From an uncultured Collinsella sp. (lineage in GTDB: Bacteria; Actinomycetota; Coriobacteriia; Coriobacteriales; Coriobacteriaceae): 41,317 bases of DNA. The translations under genes were made by a program, and so were the position numbers. Location: contig CABSYW010000024.1 of the NCBI GenBank assembly GCA_902482035.1, forward strand, positions 1 to 41,317. The letters run 5' to 3'. The notes under the pieces were generated by a model. The model saw nothing but the letters and a program-made list of their open reading frames with translations, was not told the DNA's origin and ran no database searches. Shown piece by piece: positions 34,346 to 41,317 of this stretch (position 1 is the stretch's first letter; every line of letters begins with the position of its first letter).

Positions 34346-35412
34346 TGTGGGAAGCCGATGACTCTCAGGACCTGTGGGCGACGCCCGGCAACTCGCCGGC
34401 GGCATCTATGGCGCACGGCGAGCGCATGGTGGGCTCGGAGCTGACGGCCGAGGACCTCGATGTCGACCGCACTTTGCGCCCCCAGCGCCTGGACGACTAC
34501 TGCGGCCAGGAGCACATCAAGCAGAGCCTGCGCGTGTTGATCGAAGCGGCGCAGAGCCGTGGCGAGACGCTCGACCACGTGATTTTCTCGGGTCCTCCGG
34601 GTCTGGGCAAGACCACGCTGGCCACCGTTATCGCCAACGAGCTGGGCGCTCAGATCAAGACCACGAGTGGCCCTGCCATCGCGCGCACGGGCGACCTGGC
34701 GGCCATCCTTACTAACTTGCAGCCGGGTGATGTGCTGTTTATCGACGAGATCCACCGCCTCAACCGTTCGGTCGAGGAGGTCCTGTACCCCGCGATGGAG
34801 GACTTTGCCCTCGATATCGTGATTGGCAAGGGTCCGGCGGCGCGCTCGATTCGCCTGGATATTCCCAAGTTTACGCTGGTAGCGGCAACGACCCGCTCAG
34901 GCATGTTGACCGGCCCGTTGCGCGACCGCTTTGGCATTTCGTATCGCCTGGATTACTACACGGTCGAGGAGCTCGCGCAGATTGTGACGCGCTCGGCGAC
35001 TATCCTGGGCGTGACGATCGACCATCCCAGTGCACTCGAGATCGGCTCGCGTTCGCGCGGCACGCCACGTCTTGCCAACCGCTTGCTCAAGCGCGTGCGC
35101 GACTATGCGCAGGTGCGCGGCAACGGCCCCATCGAGCTCGATATCTGTCGCCAGGCGCTCGAGTTCTTCGAGATCGACGAGCTCGGTCTGGACTGGATGG
35201 ATATTCGTATCTTGGAGACGCTTGCCAAGACGTTCTCCGGTCGTGCCGTGGGACTTACGACCCTTGCCAGCGCGGTGGGCGAGGACCCGGGCACGCTCGA
35301 GGATGTCTATGAGCCCTATTTGCTGCAGTGCGGGTTGATGATTCGTACGCCGCAGGGCCGTCAGGCAACCCTTCGCACCTTTGAGCACCTGGGGATTGAA
35401 CCTACCGTTTAG
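34345..35412 (+). CDS. ruvB: Holliday junction branch migration ATPase RuvB
   Basis: A 355-residue AAA+ motor. Walker A GPPGLGKT is at 83-90 and Walker B FIDEIH has Asp134-Glu135. Sensor 1 (AATTRSGML) and the arginine-finger segment (GPLRDRFG) are intact, and the winged helix ends the protein (TPQGRQATLRTFEHLG). An extra N-terminal stretch of about 30 residues precedes the usual RPQRLDDYCGQ start of the AAA+ core. ATG 34345 overlaps the ruvA stop; a GTG one codon earlier is possible. No terminator is evident after it. Confidence 0.97.
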   Translation: MWEADDSQDLWATPGNSPAASMAHGERMVGSELTAEDLDVDRTLRPQRLDDYCGQEHIKQSLRVLIEAAQSRGETLDHVIFSGPPGLGKTTLATVIANELGAQIKTTSGPAIARTGDLAAILTNLQPGDVLFIDEIHRLNRSVEEVLYPAMEDFALDIVIGKGPAARSIRLDIPKFTLVAATTRSGMLTGPLRDRFGISYRLDYYTVEELAQIVTRSATILGVTIDHPSALEIGSRSRGTPRLANRLLKRVRDYAQVRGNGPIELDICRQALEFFEIDELGLDWMDIRILETLAKTFSGRAVGLTTLASAVGEDPGTLEDVYEPYLLQCGLMIRTPQGRQATLRTFEHLGIEPTV

Positions 35413-35507
35413 GGCGCTTTGTTTTGGCGGGCTGTTGGGCTATCGCTGGGCATCGGGTAAACATATCGCCGTTCATCGGTTATGGGTGTTTTACTGTTGC
35501 GCGCCCG

Positions 35508-35516
35508 TGCTATGCT
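35508..35516 (+). promoter_or_regulatory. Extended -10 promoter candidate for fhs
   Basis: TGCTATGCT matches an extended -10 and lies about 40 bases before the fhs ATG. No good -35 stands at the right distance. I saw no riboswitch-like structure in the 144-base gap. Confidence 0.35.
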
Positions 35517-35556
35517 GAATTGGTCTTTTTCTCATTCGGTAACGAAAGGACCGCCC

Positions 35557-37224
35557 ATGCCTACTGACATCGAAATCGCACGTTCTGTCACGCCGCTGCC
35601 TATTACCGAGGTGGCCAAGAACGCCGGCGTCGACGTTAAGCACCTTATTCCGTACGGCTTCGACAAGGCTAAGGTCGACTATTCACTGCTCAACGAGCCG
35701 ACTGATCACCAGGCCAAGCTCGTTCTCGTGACCGCTATCAACCCAACGCCTGCGGGCGAGGGCAAGACCACCACGACCATCGGTCTGGCCGATGGCTTGC
35801 GTCGCCGCGGCGTCAAGAGTGCCGTGGCCCTGCGCGAGCCTTCGCTCGGCCCTGTCTTTGGCGTTAAGGGCGGTGCTGCCGGTGGCGGCTGGGCTCAGGT
35901 GATCCCCATGGAGGATATCAACCTGCACTTTACCGGCGACTTCCACGCTATCGGTGCTGCCAACAACCTGCTGGCCGCCATGCTTGATAACCACATCCAG
36001 CAGGGCAATCAGCTCGGTATTGACGTTAAGCGCATCACTTGGAAGCGCGTCGTCGATATGAACGACCGTCAGCTGCGCCACGTCATCGACGGCATTGGCG
36101 GTAAGGCCCAGGGCGTGCCGCGCGAGGACGGCTTTGATATCACCGTCGCCTCCGAGGTCATGGCAATCCTGTGCCTGTCTACGAGCATCAGCGACCTCAA
36201 GGAACGCTTGGGTGAGATCGTCGTCGGCTACAGCTTTGCCGGCGAGCCTGTCCGTGCCCGCGACCTTAAGGCCCAGGGTGCCATGGCCGCGTTGCTTAAG
36301 GACGCGCTCAAGCCCAATCTGGTGCAAACGCTCGAGGGCACGCCCGCATTTGTCCACGGCGGTCCCTTCGCCAACATTGCCCACGGCTGCAACTCTATCA
36401 TGGCCACGCGTATGGCGATGCGCTTTGGCGATGTTGCCATTACCGAGGCCGGCTTTGGTGCCGATCTGGGTGCCGAGAAGTTCCTCGACATTAAGTGCCG
36501 CATGACGGGCGTTCGCCCCAGCGCCGTCGTGGTCGTCGCGACCGCTCGTGCGCTGAAGTACAACGGTGGCGTCGCCAAGGCCGACCTCAACGGGGAGAAC
36601 CTCGAGGCACTCAAGGCTGGCATGCCCAACCTGCTGCGTCACGTCGACAACATCCAGAACGTTTATGGTTTGCCCTGCGTGGTCGCCATCAACCGTTTCC
36701 CGACGGACACCGAGGCCGAGCTTGCGCTCATCGAGTCCGAGTGCCAGAAGCTCGGCGTTAACGTTAAGCTTTCCGAGGTCTGGGCCAAGGGCGGCGAGGG
36801 CGCACTCGAGCTTGCCGATGAGGTCATGCGTCTGATTGAGCAGCCGAGCGAGCTCAAGTTTGCCTATGAGGACGGCGTCGATGTGGCCGACGCCCTCGAG
36901 GCTGTTGCCACCAAGGTTTACCGCGCCGACGGCGTTGACTTTACGCCGGCCGCCAAGCGTCAGCTTGCCGAGCTGCGCGAGAACGGCTTTGGCAACCTGC
37001 CGGTATGCGTGGCCAAGACGCAGTACAGCTTTAGCGACAACGCCAAGGCCCTGGGCGCTCCCGAGAACTTCCGCATCACGGTGCGCGAGCTCAAGGTTTC
37101 CGCCGGCGCCCACTTTGTGGTCGCGCTGACCGGCAGTGTTCTGACCATGCCGGGCCTGCCCAAGGTCCCCGCGGCCGAGAATATCGACGTCGACAACGAC
37201 GGCAACATCACCGGCCTGTTCTAA
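35557..37224 (+). CDS. fhs: Formate-tetrahydrofolate ligase
   Basis: A 555-residue enzyme that makes 10-formyl-tetrahydrofolate from formate, ATP and tetrahydrofolate, feeding purine and fMet synthesis or running in reverse. The P-loop TPAGEGKTTTTIG starts at residue 64. Family segments REPSLGPVFGVKGGAAGGG, DINLHFTGDFHAIG, GGPFANIAHGCNS and TEAGFGADLGAEKF are all present, and the length is normal. GAAAGGA lies 6 bases before ATG 35557. It is a single-gene unit with its own terminator. Codon use suggests strong expression. Confidence 0.97.
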   Translation: MPTDIEIARSVTPLPITEVAKNAGVDVKHLIPYGFDKAKVDYSLLNEPTDHQAKLVLVTAINPTPAGEGKTTTTIGLADGLRRRGVKSAVALREPSLGPVFGVKGGAAGGGWAQVIPMEDINLHFTGDFHAIGAANNLLAAMLDNHIQQGNQLGIDVKRITWKRVVDMNDRQLRHVIDGIGGKAQGVPREDGFDITVASEVMAILCLSTSISDLKERLGEIVVGYSFAGEPVRARDLKAQGAMAALLKDALKPNLVQTLEGTPAFVHGGPFANIAHGCNSIMATRMAMRFGDVAITEAGFGADLGAEKFLDIKCRMTGVRPSAVVVVATARALKYNGGVAKADLNGENLEALKAGMPNLLRHVDNIQNVYGLPCVVAINRFPTDTEAELALIESECQKLGVNVKLSEVWAKGGEGALELADEVMRLIEQPSELKFAYEDGVDVADALEAVATKVYRADGVDFTPAAKRQLAELRENGFGNLPVCVAKTQYSFSDNAKALGAPENFRITVRELKVSAGAHFVVALTGSVLTMPGLPKVPAAENIDVDNDGNITGLF

Positions 37225-37249
37225 GCCTGCTGCTCATAGCCGCTTGCCC

Positions 37250-37285
37250 GCCCCGCCGTGCCCACAAGGCCCGGCGGGGCTTTTT
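37250..37285 (+). terminator. Intrinsic terminator of fhs
   Basis: GCCCCGCCG (37250-37258) and CGGCGGGGC (37272-37280) form a perfect 9-base stem, followed by TTTTT at 37281-37285. Confidence 0.9.
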
Positions 37286-37403
37286 GATCCTTAGGACCGC
37301 GCATGTCTTGTAGATACCGACGGACTCTGCCCATCATAGGCTTTTGCGCGGGTAGAATGCATGGATAACTTGAGGCTCACGCGCGACGGAAAGGAATCGT
37401 TGC

Positions 37404-38393
37404 ATGGATCAGGACAAGACAACCGTGATGGGCGGCTACGGTTCCGCGCAGGCTGGCGATAGCGCCGATGCGACCCGCGTTGTTCCCAACCCCGGTTATA
37501 CCGACCCCGCCGCGACGCAGCCTTCGGCCGAGCCCACCCGGGTTATGGGCTATGGCGACACGGCGCAGGATTCTTACGCTGCATCTTCGCAAGGCCCCTA
37601 TGGCAACGCAGCTCCGGACTCGTTTGATTACGTGCCGCAGAATTCTTATGCCGCCTCGACGCCGAATCCCTATGATGACCTGCCGCAGAATCCCATTCCG
37701 CAGCCTCAGCAGACGACGTATATGCCTCGCACGGCGCAGCCTCGCTACGAGTCGCGCGAGCCGTATCGCGAGTACCCCAAGTCGATTCCGCAATATGGCG
37801 AGGACGAGGAGAAGAAGCCGTCGCGTTCGTCGAGCGTGATCAAGAAGATCCTCATCGTGCTGGCGATCTTCTTTGCGCTGTCGGTTGTGTTTGCCATCGT
37901 GTCGGGCATGCTCAACAAGCGAGGGAGTTCAACGGCCGATACCGCTGCCGAACAAACCGAGTCCGCCTCGTCTAGCACCGTCGATCTGAGCGATATTCCG
38001 GGGCAGTACTGGTCCAACGCCAAGAAGCTCCTCAAGTCGCGCGGCGCCGATCTTTCGAATGCCGTGGTCCTGACTGATGATGGCTCAACGCCCGTCGTCG
38101 ATGCCAACTGGGTCGTGACGTCTGCCTACTATAACGACAGCGGCAACCTCGAAATTCAGCTCACGCACAAGAACAGCTCGGGCAACTCGTCCGACGGACA
38201 AAGCGGTACCGACAGCTCGAGCTCCAATACGCTGGAGGACTTGAGCAACAAGGCACAGGAGTTGGGAGACAAGGCGCAAGAGCTGGGCGACACGGCACAA
38301 AACCTGGGCGATACCGCGCAGAACTTGGGCGGCTTGGCGACGGATGCCTGGAACGCCCTGCAAAACGGCATCTCGGGCGCGCAGGGAAACTAG
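37404..38393 (+). CDS. Single-pass membrane protein with PASTA-like domain and TxV motifs
   Basis: A 329-residue protein in three parts. Residues 1-145 are disordered, rich in Pro, Gln, Tyr, Ser and Asp, with three similar Thr motifs: TTVMG at 6-10, TRVVP at 24-28 and TRVMG at 45-49. A single membrane helix lies at about 149-170. The outside part has a domain at about 193-255 (IPGQYWSNAKKLLKSRGADL and VVDANWVVTS) that resembles actinobacterial PASTA-type units. After it come a Ser-rich linker and tandem AQELGD/AQNLGD repeats at 284-309. The repeated Thr motifs look like possible phospho-Thr sites read by FHA domains, which is an inference. AAAGGAA lies upstream of ATG 37404. It converges on the CDF exporter gene, 12 bases away. 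Confidence 0.75.
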   Translation: MDQDKTTVMGGYGSAQAGDSADATRVVPNPGYTDPAATQPSAEPTRVMGYGDTAQDSYAASSQGPYGNAAPDSFDYVPQNSYAASTPNPYDDLPQNPIPQPQQTTYMPRTAQPRYESREPYREYPKSIPQYGEDEEKKPSRSSSVIKKILIVLAIFFALSVVFAIVSGMLNKRGSSTADTAAEQTESASSSTVDLSDIPGQYWSNAKKLLKSRGADLSNAVVLTDDGSTPVVDANWVVTSAYYNDSGNLEIQLTHKNSSGNSSDGQSGTDSSSSNTLEDLSNKAQELGDKAQELGDTAQNLGDTAQNLGGLATDAWNALQNGISGAQGN

Positions 38394-38405
38394 CTGTTAA
38401 GCAGG

Positions 38406-39587
38406 CTACAGCTGCTCGGCCGGACGGTCGGGCGAGCTAAAGCCCGAGTCAAACGTAACGACGCATGAGGCATCGGGTCGGCGCTCGTGCACGATGCGCG
38501 TGACGAGCTCCAGCAGCTCCTCGTCGGATATGTCAAAGCCGTCGGGACGCACCAGGTCAAACGAAACGAACCCGTCGTGCTCGTGCAGGTCGTGGATGGA
38601 GAGCGCGGGATCGATCTGCATGACGCCGCGCTTGACCCAGCCGCGCAAGTCATCGCCGGTTGTCGCGATGGGGTCGCAGTGCAGCGTGATACCAATGCCC
38701 ATCTGGCGCTTGATGTCGTGCTCGATGGTGTCCAGAATCTCGTGGTGCTCAAACGCGTCGCCCTCGCCGGGCATCTCCACGTGGGCGCTGGCAAACTGAC
38801 GACCGGGGCCGTAGTCGTGCACCATGAGGTCGTGTGTGCCCAAGACCTGCGGATAGGACATGATCTTGTCGCGGATTGCCTGGACGAGCTTGGGGTCGGG
38901 CGCTTGCCCCAGCAACGGGCTGATGGCGTCGCGCACCAGGCCCAGACCGCTGATGCAGATGAAGATGCCCACACCCAGGCCTGCCCAGCCGTCGAGATCA
39001 AAGCCGGTCGTCTGCGAAATAAGCGCCGCCACCAAGACCGAGCCCGAGGTGATGACGTCGTTTTTGGAGTCCTGCGCCGTGGCGATGAGCGTTTCGGAGT
39101 CGATGCGGTTACCCAGTGCGCGGTTGAACGCGGCCATCCAGAATTTGACGAGCATGGACAGAACAAGGGCAGCCATGGAGAGCGCCGAATACACGGTGGG
39201 CGAGGGCTTGATGATCTTGGTGATCGACTCGAGGATTAGGTTGATGCCGACGGCACAAACCAGGACGGCGACAAACAGACCAGCCAGGTACTCGTAACGG
39301 CCGTGGCCGTAAGGGTGGCCCTCGTCTGCCGGGCGGCTGGCAAGGCGGAACCCGAGCAGACTCACGATGTTGCTCGAGGCATCGGAGAGGTTGTTGAAAG
39401 CGTCGGCGATGAGGGAGACGGAACCGGCGAGCAGGCCCGCGATGCCCTTGGCCAGGCACAGGGTGATGTTGAGGCCAATGCAGATGAGGCTTGCGGCAAA
39501 GCCCGCGTTGGTGCGGCAAGATGCATCGACCGGCTCGCCCTCGCTGCCGGGAACAAGCGTATGTACCAGCCGATTTACAAATAGCAT
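38406..39587 (-). CDS. Cation diffusion facilitator (metal efflux) transporter
   Basis: A 393-residue membrane antiporter that exports divalent metals. It has about six hydrophobic helices and a C-terminal cytoplasmic domain rich in His and Asp. The metal-site helices carry Asp62, Asn65 and Asp69 (ADAFNNLSD) and TAQDSKNDVITS. The ADAFNNLSDA form replaces the His of Zn-type HxxxD motifs with Asn, which fits Mn- or Fe-type members better than Zn exporters. This metal preference is an inference. Other features are GHPYGHGRYEYLAG and HDLMVHDYGPG in the cytoplasmic domain. The start is set at 39587, with GAGGAC upstream, rather than the longer in-frame starts. It is divergent from the zinc-ribbon gene. 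Confidence 0.92.
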   Translation of the reverse strand: MLFVNRLVHTLVPGSEGEPVDASCRTNAGFAASLICIGLNITLCLAKGIAGLLAGSVSLIADAFNNLSDASSNIVSLLGFRLASRPADEGHPYGHGRYEYLAGLFVAVLVCAVGINLILESITKIIKPSPTVYSALSMAALVLSMLVKFWMAAFNRALGNRIDSETLIATAQDSKNDVITSGSVLVAALISQTTGFDLDGWAGLGVGIFICISGLGLVRDAISPLLGQAPDPKLVQAIRDKIMSYPQVLGTHDLMVHDYGPGRQFASAHVEMPGEGDAFEHHEILDTIEHDIKRQMGIGITLHCDPIATTGDDLRGWVKRGVMQIDPALSIHDLHEHDGFVSFDLVRPDGFDISDEELLELVTRIVHERRPDASCVVTFDSGFSSPDRPAEQL

Positions 39588-39758
39588 AGCGGTCGTCCTC
39601 ACAATCATGTTTAAGGGGATAGTGTAGCTCGCGCGGGGGCGCCGTGCACCGATGCTCAGAAAATGCAGCAATAGTCTGCCGGCGCTAACGAGCGAGCCTT
39701 CTCGTCTGCCTGGGTGGTCCATTTTGGGCCACATGGGTATGGGCATGTGCCTGTTTGC

Positions 39759-39777
39759 TCGACATACTTAATGTCGA
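39759..39777. promoter_or_regulatory. 7-base dyad upstream of the zinc-ribbon gene
   Basis: TCGACAT (39759-39765) and ATGTCGA (39771-39777) are perfect complements around a 5-base spacer. They sit about 30 bases before the ATG, in the divergent region shared with the metal exporter. The dyad could be an operator or a small leader hairpin. Confidence 0.4.
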
Positions 39778-39805
39778 CAGCCCCTGTGCAAAGGAGGACG
39801 TTTCC

Positions 39806-41143
39806 ATGGACGAGATGTTTGCCATTAAATGTCAAAACTGCGGCGGCCCTATGTACTCGCACCAAGCTAAGCGCAGCTTTGAGTGCGCTTATTGCGGTGC
39901 GGTCATTCCGTGGCAGGCGGACGCCGGAGAGCCCAAGAGCGCTTTGGGCATTCGCCATACGCCGTTGACGGTGGTGGATGGACTGCTCAAGCTCACGCAT
40001 GTGTCGCAACTCGAGCGCCCGGAGGACCCGGACTGGTATTTCTTCAATGCGCACTGGCGCAATCAGTCGGTCCTGGAACATCTGCTGTGGGAGGATTGCG
40101 GCACGGCGCAAGAGTTCCAAGAGGCTACGCATGTGAGCGTTCCTTGCCCCTTCTGCGGAGCGTCCTTTGAGGGCGAGTCAACGCAGCGTGTGTTTGAGTG
40201 CCCGTCCTGCGGCAACAAGATCGGCATTGCCGACCTGCTCAAGCCCGGTACCTTCAGCAAGCGTCTGACCATGGGCGTGGGTGCAGAGTATGTGCCGGAG
40301 CAGGGCATTCCCTGCGAAATCTCGCCGCAGCAGGCACGTGCCAACGCACTGCAGCTGGTGCGCCAGTACCCCGACGCCTTTGCCGGGCACGACGTGGAAG
40401 ATGCGATCCAAAACGACATGATGCTCTTCTACTTCCCCATGGCGCTGGCGGACCTGCGCATGATGGCGAGCTTCCCGGGCAAGGGCCTGAGCAAGGAAAC
40501 CCTAGTGTACTACGAGGTGCTCGACTGGGCATACCCCAGGGCAAACTACCTGGACGTTCGCCTCATGGGCATTTTGGAGCCGTGGGACTTTGCCAAGGTT
40601 GGGCCGTTCGATCCCGCCATGCAGGAAGGTGACTTCCGCGTTGTCTCCGTCGATGCGTCTACCAAGGACCAGGTGGTCATTGATAAGTTGGCGCTCGACG
40701 TTGCGGGCAACGACGCCGAGGCTGTACTGGGGCTCAATAAAAAGAGCATCCGCACCTGGGCGCGCAAGGCCCGCAAGCATAAGGACGGCCTGGTGATGGT
40801 GCCGGTCTACTTTGTCGATCGTCCCGCGTCGGATGGACGCGATGGCGAGCAGGTGCGCATTGCCGTAAACGGCCAGACGGGCCGCGCGGCCGCGGTGGTG
40901 TTTAGCGACAAGCGCGAAACGCATATCGTGGCGCCGCTCAGCCCGAGCCTGCATCTGTCCGGTGAGAGCACCGTACACGCCACGCCCATCGAGGTCAAAT
41001 ACGTTAAATCTCCGTTCCTATACCAGATCGTGCGCCGTGGAGGCGGCGAGCAACCGCGCCAGGTTGCAGCCGCCGTCGAGGGTTCCTGCCGAGAGGAGAA
41101 GCCCAAGCGCCGCGGTCTGCTGGGTGCGCTATTTGGGAAGTAG
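39806..41143 (+). CDS. Double zinc-ribbon protein of unknown function
   Basis: A 445-residue soluble protein. The first zinc ribbon uses Cys9, Cys12, Cys27 and Cys30 (CQNCGG and CAYCG). The second uses Cys114, Cys117, Cys132 and Cys135 (CPFCG and CPSCG). Such TFIIB/rubredoxin-like ribbons bind zinc or nucleic acid. The remaining 300 residues have no motif I recognise beyond IAVNGQTGR, seen near the end of other zinc-ribbon proteins. The C-terminus is basic (EEKPKRRGLLGALFGK) and could touch a membrane or nucleic acid. AAGGAGG lies 8 bases before ATG 39806. It ends in a strong terminator, so it is its own unit. The function is unknown. Confidence 0.75.
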   Translation: MDEMFAIKCQNCGGPMYSHQAKRSFECAYCGAVIPWQADAGEPKSALGIRHTPLTVVDGLLKLTHVSQLERPEDPDWYFFNAHWRNQSVLEHLLWEDCGTAQEFQEATHVSVPCPFCGASFEGESTQRVFECPSCGNKIGIADLLKPGTFSKRLTMGVGAEYVPEQGIPCEISPQQARANALQLVRQYPDAFAGHDVEDAIQNDMMLFYFPMALADLRMMASFPGKGLSKETLVYYEVLDWAYPRANYLDVRLMGILEPWDFAKVGPFDPAMQEGDFRVVSVDASTKDQVVIDKLALDVAGNDAEAVLGLNKKSIRTWARKARKHKDGLVMVPVYFVDRPASDGRDGEQVRIAVNGQTGRAAAVVFSDKRETHIVAPLSPSLHLSGESTVHATPIEVKYVKSPFLYQIVRRGGGEQPRQVAAAVEGSCREEKPKRRGLLGALFGK

Positions 41144-41186
41144 GGGAGCGGTGCCGGTTGGCGCTGTAGCGTGAAAGTCAGGAGAA

Positions 41187-41222
41187 GGGGCGGCTCGCAT
41201 GAGTGCGGGCTGCCCCGTTTTT
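41187..41222 (+). terminator. Intrinsic terminator of the zinc-ribbon gene
   Basis: GGGGCGGCTCGCA (41187-41199) pairs with TGCGGGCTGCCCC (41204-41216), with two G-U pairs and a 4-base loop, followed by GTTTTT. Confidence 0.85.
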
Positions 41223-41290
41223 GTATTGCGGGGATATGGCATCCGAATGGCCGTAGGGTCTCAGCTAAATGGCTATTTACTTGAGCTGAT

Positions 41291-41311
41291 GAATGTTCAG
41301 TACCAACATTC
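41291..41311. repeat. Small inverted repeat at the right edge
   Basis: GAATGTT (41291-41297) and AACATTC (41305-41311) are perfect complements. The last 95 bases hold no gene; this dyad may belong to the regulatory region of a gene beyond the window. Confidence 0.35.
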
Positions 41312-41317
41312 CTTCTG

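Noticed and set aside
35413..35556. Riboswitch upstream of fhs
   Set aside because: No conserved tetrahydrofolate or other riboswitch core, and no paired structure with a terminator, could be seen in the 144 bases.
35683..37113. 476-codon open frame antisense to fhs
   Set aside because: Shadow of the strongly codon-biased fhs gene; no motif and no ribosome site.
41224..41290. Start of another gene at the right edge
   Set aside because: No frame with a ribosome site is visible before the window ends.

Overview
The window looks like a piece of a Collinsella-type chromosome (Coriobacteriia, Actinomycetota). By eye it is GC-rich, with GC-ending codons, strong AGGAGG-like ribosome binding sites and some GTG/TTG starts. 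The gene content fits a strictly anaerobic gut fermenter: [FeFe] hydrogenase, iron alcohol dehydrogenase, superoxide reductase and formate-tetrahydrofolate ligase. The genus is an inference from gene content, not a search result. The left edge is a sequencing artefact: bases 3-35 are a Nextera transposase adapter, so genomic sequence starts at about base 36.

Layout. 36-4572: end of an FAD/Fe-S oxidoreductase, [FeFe] hydrogenase, an ABC substrate-binding lipoprotein and a permease-ATPase fusion, all co-directional and tightly packed. 4573-9104: an orphan RelB/DinJ-like antitoxin, a CPBP membrane protease, a convergent YgiQ radical SAM protein and a divergent YoaK/DUF1275 membrane protein. 9105-11783: a FucO-like alcohol dehydrogenase and an M42 aminopeptidase, separated by a large nested palindrome. 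11920-15329: sulfur-related genes, mnmA and cysK (minus strand) with a divergent four-cysteine Rrf2 regulator, then a small YvlD-like membrane protein. 15654-26852: a YerC/TrpR-like regulator, an AddB/AddA-type helicase-nuclease pair and dnaE. 26881-30858: a SWIM/SNF2 helicase and a superoxide reductase. 30976-35412: a degenerate NAD synthetase homologue, then ruvC-ruvA-ruvB. 35557-41143: formate-tetrahydrofolate ligase, a PASTA-like single-pass membrane protein, a CDF metal exporter (minus strand) and a zinc-ribbon protein of unknown function.

Functional themes. Reductant disposal is represented by the hydrogenase and the alcohol dehydrogenase. DNA repair and replication are unusually concentrated (AddAB, DnaE, SNF2 helicase, RuvCAB). 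Cysteine made by CysK feeds sulfur pathways, including tRNA thiolation by MnmA, and the divergent Fe-S-type Rrf2 protein probably senses this. No rRNA, tRNA, CRISPR array, prophage or insertion sequence was seen.

The least ordinary items are: a full-length NAD synthetase homologue in which every catalytic motif I can align is altered; an ABC fusion with a shortened ATPase; an orphan antitoxin behind three tandem 10-base motifs; a DnaE with an apparently intact PHP metal site and a charged insert of about 60 residues; and several long intergenic palindromes, one family present in two copies.
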